From Skeletonema tropicum (Eukaryota; Bacillariophyta; Thalassiosirophyceae; Thalassiosirales; Thalassiosiraceae), in NCBI GenBank assembly GCA_037178625.1, contig CM074133.1, positions 3,844,001 through 3,908,000 of the forward strand: a stretch of DNA of 64,000 nt, in the 5' to 3' direction. Shown here piece after piece: positions 21,875-31,600 of the stretch (position 1 is its first letter; every line of letters begins with the position of its first letter). The position numbers and the translations under genes were made by a program. Under the pieces are notes generated by a model, which was given only the letters and a program-made list of their open reading frames with translations, was not told where the DNA came from and searched no databases.

Positions 21875-24473
21875 ATCCTGTACTCAACTGTGATGCGCCT
21901 GAGCAATGTAGCAGATATCTTCCATGGAATTTTCAATCACTGTTTCTGTTTGATGTCGTTGTGTTTTCAATGTAGCAATGATGCGTGGATGGATTATTTG
22001 TTTGCCATATCTCTAGAGGTGAAGTTTTTGCTCAATCTTGTAAACCTCTCAGCTGCTATAGCTATCCTCCTCATCAAGTGGAATAACTAAGTTTTGATGG
22101 AACTCAGAAGCAGCAACTGCTTTGGCAGCTGCTTATTGAGATATTAATTATTACGCTGTGCTATGATTACTTATGAATTATGAAGGAGCGAGAGAGCTAC
22201 GTAGATTCCAAAGGGCGACTATTTTTTGAGACAGGCATCTTGCACACCTTCGATAAATAATAAATTGTGGTCGGTGTTCCTGTGTACATTTTGTCAAAAT
22301 CCGCTGTGACAAGGAGTGACAACCTAAAGTTTTTTCGTTTTTGTAGTTCAGGAGTAGATCAGCTACTGCTTTGGCAGCTATTACTGCACTTATATTGAGA
22401 TCATAGTTATTATGCTGTGCTCGTAATAATGAGTTAAGAGAGCTAGCGCTACTGCTCTAGCTAGAGCTACAACATGATGGAGCTTGGGTATTTTGATCTA
22501 TTGGCCTGCGCGCTCCTCCCGCTCTTTTTTTTTGTGAAAAACCACATCTCACGAAGACCTCTGCCTCGACATCAATGGAGCAGAGAGTCCATATCACATT
22601 ATTTGTGGATATAATTCATCGGTAATACTCTTTCTAGACCATATTTTGATGCAGAATCCAATGGTTTTTTCGTAAGTTTGCCAAATCTCTTAGTAACAAA
22701 CGTATTTGCGACCACATCGTAGGCATCGATTTTTGGTCTATTTGGGTGGAAGCTGCAAATATTGTCGTAGGGGGAATACAATAATCGATTCATAAGGCCC
22801 CCCGCGGCACTCCCTGCTTTATATTGATATAGATGACCGATATGGGTGGTCATAACGCCATGGTATTTGCCTCGGCATTGCTAATAGGCCATGTCTCTTG
22901 AGGGTGTCATATTTTTATGATAGTGACCAGATTCATGTGTGGGCATGAAACCTCAATTGATGGTATTGCCCTATGCAAGTACACATAATATTGCATTCTC
23001 CTAACTTAACAATCAATATGGTCCAGTGTCTATGTGATAACGCAAGGTTAAAGCTACCTTGCTCTTTATTATCTGCTGCGGCCTGTAACACATATATTAT
23101 TATCAACATGTAACATAGAAGACATGGTAAGTGCTTGGTGAAGGTTGCGTCTACAATGATAATACAACCATTAAAATTAGGTTTATTACATGAATTTTGT
23201 TCTACATTGTTATTATTATGTTGATTGTTGAATAGGTCGACAGGAAGACACATGTTACACCCCAGATGCGTCCAATAGACTATCTTTTTTTCTAGCTGAC
23301 AAACCTCCTTCGATAATGTCGCCACACCCTCCATCCAGTGCAGTATTTCTCAACAAACGGTTGAAAACTCTAGTTCCAAATTGATACCTTCTACCAGCTG
23401 TTGCGTATATTGTTTGTTTGAGACCCTATTCATCTTCTTTCAACAGCAGATTCGTTCCGTAGTGGATGCACAGAATGCCGCCTCTTTGACTCGATGATAG
23501 CAATGGAAATTACCGACTCCTTGCGAAGAGATGGCGCAGTTATCAACACTCACGTTGCCGCTGCTGCTGAATTGTAAGTCACCCGACGCCTCAGATTGAT
23601 TGCAGGCACCAAAACCGTAGTATTGGAGTGATGATGAAAGGAGTACCAGCAAAAGACAGCATCAATGACAGCCCATTAAAGTATAATCCTCCTCACAAGC
23701 TTATCAAAATATTGTTGCGTGTTCCCGCAGTCCTGATCATTATCTCCTCCGCCGCTCAAAGTACAATATAATGCCCTCCTCAAAGTGTTGTGTAAGTAAT
23801 AATTACTGACACAAGCTACCACAACATGGCCATAATGTCACCTGAGCCGCACCATATGGAGACAAGACGCCACTAGGTCCATCAAACCCACTATATTGTC
23901 GTGTTGTAAATATAATCTCGCTCTATTTGTTGTATCATCCCCACACCTCTCCTCTTGTACGTTGTGCTGTATTTTTGCGGTAAGCCACGCTGTATCGTTG
24001 GACAATCAAGGGGTCTCATATCGGCGGTTCCTCACGGATTAAAACGAAACCAACTCGTCAGTTATTGTTATATCATCACTTCTATCGAATAGGGTAGTAA
24101 TGGAAGAGTGAATATGGCCAAAAAGGTCCTCTGTTCATGAGGGGGGCGGTGCATTGTTGCATTTGTTACAAAATAACGGTAACTTTGGGTAGGCGACACC
24201 CAAAATAAAGGCTCTGGGCGCTTTGGCAGAAATTCCTTCACGTCATGAGGTCATATCGGTCCACTGAGGACATCGCCACCGGCATTTAGTGACGCCGACC
24301 GACGTTCCGCTCCATACCATAGCCGCCGCCTCCGCCATGGTTCTGGTGTGCAAAGTGATCAAATTTTGAAAAGTGTGTGAAACGGCTAGAAAAATGATGG
24401 AGGGGGCGCCCCGTTTCCCCGCTGGAGTGACCCCTGGAAAAGGCGCGCAGGCCAAGAAACCGAAAATACCCAA
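21875..24473. other. gene-free stretch with decayed repeats
   Basis: No supported gene. Diverged direct repeats of ~95 bases lie at 22109-22200 and 22353-22450 (both with CTGCTTTGGCAGCT). A copy of the TTTGAGACAGGCATCTT motif is near 22230. The minus frame 22853-22599 ends with ASKYGLERVLPMN, which faintly resembles ASKNGLQPTLLLW read on the minus strand near 6340, hinting at an old shared element. Confidence 0.45.
22109..22450. repeat. diverged ~95-bp direct repeat (22109-22200, 22353-22450)
   Basis: Both copies share CTGCTTTGGCAGCT, then ATTGAGAT, then TATTA.GCTGTGCT and a terminal GAGAGCTA. They lie downstream of the MYND gene at 20963. Moderate divergence indicates an old tandem duplication. 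Confidence 0.6.
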
Positions 24474-24752
24474 GCTACAGGGGTCAAAAAACGTGAATTA
24501 CAGAAAAAGTGTCTAACGATATTGAGCGAACAGCTAGCATTTTCTGATGTGACAGTGAAAAAGTCATCTTCCCGCCCGAATTTGGTAGGAGTAGCTACTG
24601 TAGGAATCGTAGTACGTGTACGTAGAAAAACTTTGCAGGCTTATTCTCTCTCCTCCACAAAATGCGGGAAGCATTTTTTGGGTGTGTACCAATTCCTACA
24701 ATTTTGTGTACGTAGCGAAGAGGTGTTAGACACCTTTTTTGACCCCTGTAGC
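24474..24752. mobile_element. 279-bp MITE-like inverted-repeat element
   Basis: The termini GCTACAGGGGTCAAAAAA (24474-24491) and TTTTTTGACCCCTGTAGC (24735-24752) are perfect inverted repeats. Inner segments GTGTCTAAC and GTTAGACAC near both ends are also mirrored. No transposase is encoded and no convincing target duplication is visible. The CAGGGGTC core of the terminus resembles hAT ends. Confidence 0.65.
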
Positions 24753-24828
24753 AAGCTCCATCGTGAGCTACGATGCACTCGTTGGCGGACTATTTGAGAC
24801 AGGCTCTTGATGCAACATCAACAGCCTG

Positions 24829-25740
24829 ACCCGCCAAAACACGTGGGCAAACAAGACCATAAGCCTGACCCGCCAAAACCTTCAGAGGAACAAAACCATT
24901 TTTTCACACACACCCACCATGCTAAATTGGCCATAGGGAGATCGATAGGCTGGCACATGTACTCTACTTTATGTCGGAAACGACGATAGGATCGTTTTCG
25001 GCTATATCTCACGATGTTAAATCTGTTCACTTAGTTTGGGTTCCATCATCCCTACGAGAAACAGTGATTCCATTGTAAGCTAGAGTTTGTTAGCCAAATT
25101 TGTCCAGTAATTACTATGGGCCGACAAAAATGCTTATCTCAGCGAGGAAATAAGATATTTATATGATTCTTTCATACGCAAGACCCAAATGAACACACTC
25201 GAAAGGGCTGTATCATTGGTTCTGTCTATATCTTGTCTATAGTGGAAATAAAATTCGGGGCTAGGAGTAGTTAGTACTTAGTACGGAGGTGTCTATAAAA
25301 GGTTTTGTTCCTCTGAGACGGGCGAAAGACAGGCTTATTTTTTTTTCACACACCTCCGCTCCGGTAAATTGGCCGTAAATGGGTAAATAGTACTTAGGGA
25401 GGTCGATAGGGTGACAAATGTACTCTACTTTATGCCCAAAACGATGATAGGACCGTTTTATTCTATATCTCAGGAGATGAATTCTAGTCAGGATAGTTTG
25501 GGTTGCATCAGCCCTACAAGAAACAGTGGTTCCATTCTAAGCTATATAGAGTTTGTTAGCCAAATTTGTCTAGTAAATACTATGGGTAAACAAAAATGCA
25601 TATCTCAGCGAAAAAATGAGATATGAATACGATTCCTTTGTATACAATATTCGCATTAATACACTCTAAAGGACTGTATAATTGGTTATGTCTATATCTT
25701 GTCTATATCTGAAATAAAATTCTGGGCTGGTAGAGTAGGC
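24829..25740. repeat. ~440-bp diverged tandem duplication
   Basis: The segment 24829-25272 is followed by a related one at about 25289-25740. Shared landmarks in order are TGTACTCTACTTTATG, ATAGGA.CGTTTT, AAACAGTG.TTCCATT, GAGTTTGTTAGCCAAATTTG, TATCTCAGCGA and GTCTATATCTTGTCTATA. Copies differ at roughly one base in five and both lack an open frame. Confidence 0.75.
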
Positions 25741-25915
25741 CGCCAGGTAGGCGCTAGAGGCGCTATCGTAAAAGAAAGGCTCATGTCATTGGTTCTTGTA
25801 GCTTGAGTACTATTGCTATGCTCTCGATGTAGAAGAGAGAGCTAGCAGAGCTACACCGAACTCACCAACACTCAAATGAAAGGCAGAAGCAAATAAATTA
25901 ACTAATATCATAAAT

Positions 25916-26836
25916 ATGAGCGAAGAGAATGAGGCGGTGAAAACTACATTATCTTGTTGTGCTTCATGCGGCATCGCAGAAGTTGATGACATCAAATTAG
26001 TGTCATGTAATGATTGCGATCTCGTTCGATATTGCAGCGATGAGTGTCAGACGGAGAATAAAACGCAGCACGAAGAAGCATGCAAGAAGCGAGTGGCTGA
26101 ATTACGCGATGAATTATTATTCAAACAACCAGAAAGTACTCATCTTGGGGATTGCCCGATCTGCTTTTTACCTCTGCCGATTGATAAATCAAAATCTATC
26201 ACTTATGAATGCTGCAGTAAAATGATTTGCAATGGCTGTGATTATGCAAATCAGAAGCGACTGGCGGAGATGAGGATGAGGCTCAAACAAACGTGCCCAT
26301 TCTGCCGAGAACCAACGCTTTTCACTATGGAAGAAAGTGTGAAACTAATGATAAAAAGAGCAGAGGCGAATGATCCAGTTGCAATGCACATGCATGGACT
26401 GTTACAATACGATGAGGGGAATTTTAGTAGAGCATTTGAGTGGTTTTCAAAGGCTGCTGAGTTGGGAAATGTAGAGGCGCACTTTAGAATGGCAGGTATA
26501 TATATGATTGGTGATGCTGTTGAGAAGGATGAGGGGAAATTTTTATATCATTTGGAAGAGGCAGCAATCGGAGGGCACCCCAAAGCTAGACATGATCTTG
26601 GATGCTACGAATTGAGCAATGACAATGTTGAAAGAGCAGTGAAACATCACATCATCGCAGCCAAACAAGGAGAATATTATTCATCCAAAATGCTGATGAA
26701 TGCATTCAAAGGGGGATTCGTGGAAAAAGATGTTCTTGCTGCTACTCTCCGGGTACACCAAGCCGCTGTGGATGCAACCAAGAGTCAGCAAAGGGAGACG
26801 GCCGATGAATTCTTCGCAGTATTAAATGGTAAATGA
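25916..26836 (+). CDS. MYND finger / RING-like finger / Sel1-repeat protein (306 aa)
   Basis: Second complete family member, on the same strand as the copy at 20963 and sharing its start MSEENE. Fingers are intact: CASCGIAEVDDIKL then C..C, YCSDEC and H..EAC for MYND; CPIC, CCSKMICNGC and CPFCR for the second. Sel1 repeats include AFEWFSKAAELGNVEAHFRM and YHLEEAAIGGHPKARHDLG, with four-residue acidic linkers (VEKDEG). The C-terminal LRVHQAAVDATKSQQR replaces the usual LRAHQ. The ATG is preceded by ACTCAAATGAAAGGCAGAAG and AATAAATTAACTAATATCAT, the leader class also found before the relic at 3909. No intron signals are needed. Confidence 0.88.
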   Translation: MSEENEAVKTTLSCCASCGIAEVDDIKLVSCNDCDLVRYCSDECQTENKTQHEEACKKRVAELRDELLFKQPESTHLGDCPICFLPLPIDKSKSITYECCSKMICNGCDYANQKRLAEMRMRLKQTCPFCREPTLFTMEESVKLMIKRAEANDPVAMHMHGLLQYDEGNFSRAFEWFSKAAELGNVEAHFRMAGIYMIGDAVEKDEGKFLYHLEEAAIGGHPKARHDLGCYELSNDNVERAVKHHIIAAKQGEYYSSKMLMNAFKGGFVEKDVLAATLRVHQAAVDATKSQQRETADEFFAVLNGK

Positions 26837-27429
26837 TTGATTTTTTCGAGTGTCCTTGCTACGAAGTACGAAGAGTCCACAGAGGGAGGCAGCCGAAAGA
26901 TATCCAGAGACAGAGATCCAGATTGACCACCAGCCACCAGCGTCAGATATGCGATTAATAATAATGAAGCGAGTGTAGATGAGCGAACCAGTTGTGCGAT
27001 GCGCCGAGAATGGAGTATTGGAGGAAGGGTGACTTAGTAGAAGTACTAGTATCAGTGCATTCTCTAGTGCATTGATTTGGGAGCATTGAAGTGCAGAGAA
27101 ATAAGCAAAGATGACCTTGGTAGTACTTTGCGTGCACACTCAAGGCAGCCATCTATCTAAATGGGTTGTGCCTTGTGCCGTTCATTATTTGTTTCTGTGA
27201 GAGAGCGGAGAGCGAGGAGGGAGTATTATTTTCAGAAGCAAAATCTTGTAGCTTGTCTGGGCTTGTTTCCATGTCTAATCTGTATTTCACGTCATCCCTC
27301 TGTCGCGTCACACACTGCCTGCTCTGCAAAATCAAATGAATCTTCACGAATCTTGCTTCGTCATCATGACGTAGAGAGTCACACACACCACGCACCGTCA
27401 CAGGACACGCACAGTTCAAACAACCAACC
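26837..27429. other. intergenic, upstream of the rhodanese gene
   Basis: No gene seen. The last ~60 bases are CA-rich (CACACACACCACGCACCG) and purine-poor up to the ATG at 27430, plausibly the promoter/5' leader of the rhodanese gene. Confidence 0.4.
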
Positions 27430-28144
27430 ATGAACTTCCGCACCTTAGCCCTGCTCGTTGCAGCTACTAGCCGCTCTACCGTTAGTGGATTCTCACCTGC
27501 TGCTTCATCTTCTATCGCTGCTGCTAGATTTGGTGGTGAGTATGTAATGAATTTTATATCTAGTGCTTTGATCATGAGAAAGTTAGCGGCGAGTGTCTAT
27601 TTTGCATGCACTTGTTCTGTGATGTTCTCAGCCATCGATTATTGGATACTCGCGCCTAACATCTTTCATCTCTCCATCGTTCCATACCAATCAACGTAAC
27701 AACAACATCGTAGCACACACCATCAACAACTTCACAGTCCGAAACATGTCCGCCGCCAGCAGTGAACCCCGCAAAGCCGGAGTATCCTCTCCCACCGACC
27801 TCAAAGAATTCGTCTCCTCCGCCGGATCCTCCCTCCTAGTAGTCGATGTACGTCACCCCGACGCATCGGTAGAACCAGGTGATGCCAAATCACTCGCCGT
27901 TGCTGGATTTCCCGATAAAGAGAGCAACTATCGTCCCAATGCGATAAATTTACCGTGGAGTCGGGAGAGTAACTCTATGGAAGTTCCAGAGGTTGATAAG
28001 GATACACCGATAATTACCCATTGTGGTGGTGGTGGACGAGGACAAAAGGCGAAGGATTATTTGGAGAGTGTTGGATTTACAAAGGTGTTGAATGGGGGTG
28101 GACCTAAGGAGACTGAGTGTTGGGCTGAGTATGGTGACAAATAG
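27430..28144 (+). CDS. plastid-type single-domain rhodanese (sulfurtransferase), one intron: join 27430-27535, 27714-28144
   Basis: Exon 1 encodes a signal peptide, MNFRTLALLVAATSRSTVSG, followed by FSPAASSSIAAARFG. Phe after the cleavage site followed by Ser/Ala-rich sequence fits the diatom ASAFAP-type plastid presequence. A donor GTGAGT at 27536 and an acceptor TAG ending at 27713 remove 178 bases and keep the frame (phase 1), giving a 178-aa protein. Without splicing, exon 1 runs to a stop before the second exon. The rhodanese fold covers about residues 60-175: LLVVDVRHP, NAINLPW, and the active-site loop ITHCGGGGRG with nucleophile Cys139. Rhodaneses move sulfane sulfur, e.g. thiosulfate to cyanide or carrier thiols; the true substrate is unknown. 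An internal ATG at 27746 would give a cytosolic form if translated alone. Start context is AACCATGAA. Confidence 0.85.
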
Positions 28145-28391
28145 AATGTGTGCATATTGATGTGAAGTCTGTGTGGGGATAGTGGTTGATAGGAGAATGT
28201 TTGATAAGATACGCATTGGTGATATTGGAGAAGTTGAATACGTGATATGTAACAAAAAAATCTGCAGGGTGGATGTGTACTCAAGATGAGAATAGGAGAA
28301 TGCTTGTTTCATTATTGAATCAAAATCAAATAGTTCTAGCATCAGATCAAAGAAGCATATCATCAATAATCTAATGCATTACTCAACCAAG

Positions 28392-28649
28392 TGATGAAGA
28401 CAGCACAAAAGAGGCAGTGAACTAACAGGTGAGCTACGATTTAATGGCTACATTACTAGGGTGGCGAACCGTAGCAGGAACTTGCCAGGTGGTGGTGAAA
28501 GATCTCCAAGATCTCCACTTCAACCACCACCTCGATCTCGGTGCTGTCAAGGGCTGGTGCGACTGTCGTTGCGACAGCCAGCGCGCTTTCTCCTAGGAAT
28601 CCTCGGAAGAGGAGCGTGTCGGAGATAGCCATCTTCCAGGGTTCCAACA
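28392..28649 (-). repeat. Copia 3' LTR
   Basis: Minus-strand sense starts TGTTGGAACCC and ends CTTCATCA. The Gag-Pol stop codon (28547) lies inside this LTR. The inner neighbour on the sense strand, AGAGGGTG, is a short polypurine-like tract. Confidence 0.93.
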
Positions 28650-31600
28650 CACCCTCTAAGCGTGCTGGGCTTCTGTGCTCGTGGCAGCGTTATTGGTGAG
28701 ATAGATTCTATGTGGAGCATCCACGGTCTGACTTCTCTGTGGTGGGATGCATCGTGGTTCTTGGATGGATAGTCGGCGAGGTTCTCCTTGCCAGGTTGCC
28801 ATCGAACATCAAATTGTTTTCGCGTGACTTGATCTGTGACCCAGAAGTAGTTCTTTTCCATGGAGCGGGAGCGGTGCTTTTTGACTGTGTCATTCGCGAT
28901 GCCCGTTGCTGTGGCATTGTCGCAATGGACCGGGGTTGGCGGTTGGGGATGCCCCAATTCTTCTAGGGTGAGACGTAGGACCTTGGCTTCTTTGCAATTG
29001 TGGAAGAGTCCCCCAAGTTCAGCTTCTGCCGCTGAGGCTACGACATACTTCAGAATGTTACTTACGACATGGATGAAACCATTGATGATGATAGGTTTGT
29101 GATCCTCCGGGATGGATCCTAGGAAATGGACGCCTGCAATGCGGCTGCGTGCCCTTGGTTCGGAGAGGTAGGATGCGTCACTGTGGATGTTAAGAATCAT
29201 GTCGGAAGCTCTGAATTGGATTTTGGCGTCTGGGTGGGTAGCTAGATAATCAAGCAGTTGGTTGGCACGTTGTTCAGTATTTTCTGTTGGGTTGGCTTGT
29301 TCAGAAGCGAGGGATCCCAGTGCGACAAGGATGGTGTTGTCAACAGCTCGGCCGTAGTATAGACCGGCCCCTACGATTTGTTGGATGCGGCGTTTTTGGG
29401 CAGGGTTGAGTGGAGTGGAGGTGTCCTCGTCGATGGGATCCTGGGAGGCAGTTCCGAATTTTCGCGGCGGTGCTGGATGAGGGCTGTCTTGTGGCTTCTT
29501 GGGTTCCGGATGATTGAAGTTAATTAGCATTTTCTTCACGTATCCCGGCATTGACAGTGTCACAGTGCGTTTATCATAGTCCCAATCAAGGGTTATCCCG
29601 CAGTACATTTTCCCTTCCCAGTCGGCTTTCACCTTGTAGTGCTCAGCAATGCAGTTGTACAGATGCTCGGCGTCGGCTTTGTTGGTATATTTGATTCCGA
29701 AATCATCCACTACAAGTGTGAACGCAATAGGACGCGTTTCATGCCTCCATAGGCCCGGTGTGTGTTCGCATTCATAGTAGCCATGCGGGGCAAGACGTTC
29801 CTTCAACAATTTATTCGACAAGATGCCTGCTTGGGGCAAGCCCCAGATGCTGCGTCTGATTTCCAAGTATACTTGGCCTTTATAGGCTCTGGCGTCCAAG
29901 TTGTACTGTTGTTTTACATGTTCAGGGAAGATGCGGAGAGGTATTTTCATGTATTCATACCGGTCCAGCGGGGTACCAAGGTAAAAACTGCTGATGTCGA
30001 AACAACAATATCTTGCTCCGGGCGTACTCACAACACTATTCCACATAATCTTTGTTGTCTGCAGATCGGCTGTGCGAGTTGTGAGCTCTCCGGGGTAGTT
30101 GATGAGGTTCCCACCTGCTGTGATGCGGACACGGTTCGGGTCATCCTTCTGTTCACGGTAGTCCGTCGCTATACTGGCATATGTCACTACTCTGTCCGCC
30201 GGTATGTTCTTGATTTGGTCGTGGTCAAGGATGATGACTGTGTCTGTCCCTTTCTGGCCTGTTCTATCGTCTCCCTGCGCTAATCCTCCAAACTCTTTTC
30301 CAAAGGCTGTTTCCCACGTTTCACGGAGTTCTTCACATTTGATGACTTCTGCATACTTCCTCATTGCCTTTCCAGTGATGGGGTGAGTGACTGGGGCGCA
30401 ATAGTACGTAATATCTTCGGTTGGAGCGTGTTCTAACTGGGTTGGTCGCCACAGGTTCTTCGTATGGGTGTCCATCATGGTGGCGCCAAAATATGCCAAG
30501 AAGGCATCTTGGGAGATGATGCGATGTTGCTGGACCCTCGTGTTAGGAGGGTTGGATGAAATGGGTTGGATTTCTTCAAATGCTATTCGAGTGGGTTGTC
30601 GATTACGTTTTGAACGCCGGGGTTGTTGTTTTGGTAGTTGTGTTATAGGCTTTGGAAGGGTGCCCGGGGTGTTATTGCGGGTGTGGCGTTGGTGGGTGCG
30701 TTGCTTGGTGCGGTGTACTCGTGGTGCTGTAGGATTGGTTGACGTTGTTATGGCTGGATTGTTGGGGCGGATGACTTTATTGCCACCCTCTGTTTCGGCG
30801 AACTCTGGCGTGGCTGGGCCACCCTCTGAAATGGACTTCACACCCTCTGTGGTTGGCTGGCGGATGCTGATGATCTTTTGCAAGGCTCTGGCTATTGTGG
30901 AAAGGATGGCAAAACGTTGACGTTTCGGTAAGGCTTCGGTGGTGGTAACTAACTCATCTGCGACTGCTGTGGCATGCTCGATGGGTGTGGGTGTGTAATA
31001 CTGGCAATGTTGCGGGAAGAACTTGCAGGAGGCTGAAGTGCGGTATGCATTCGTATCAACAATGAAGAAACGGTAGTTGCGGTAGTGGTCCTTCGCAGGG
31101 CCCACGTACCATGCATCGGATCCTCTTGGGGCCCATGATGCTCTTGATGTTGGATGATCGTACACGACAGCTCTCGTGCCTGGTGGGGCAAGGGGGGTGC
31201 GGTTGAAATCGAAGGGCTCACCATGAAGATCTTCATATGCTGACTTGGATGGGTCTCGGCGCGACGTTCGGAGGAGATTGAGGGTGATTTCAGCTTGCTC
31301 AGTGAGTTGATCCCACAGTTGGAGGGGGAATTCACTGTCGGTACAACACAAACCACTGATGAAGTGATTCTTAAAGGTTTGGATGGCTCTTTCAGCTGCA
31401 TTGACACGATGGTTGTGAGGCTCGACGAACTGCCACTGGCAGTCATTTGTTGACAGGAATTGTTTGATTTGGGATGCTGCTTGGTTGTCGGTAACATTGA
31501 GTTTTGGTGAATATCCTCGATCTTTCAAGTATTGGAAAATTTCCTCAAATGCGCCTACTATATCCTCACTCTTGGTACTCTTGATCGGCCGGGCTAAAAT

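Noticed and set aside
22599..23334. Two minus-strand ORFs of 84 and 133 codons
   Set aside because: No recognisable domain, different frames, and no splice signals that join them convincingly.
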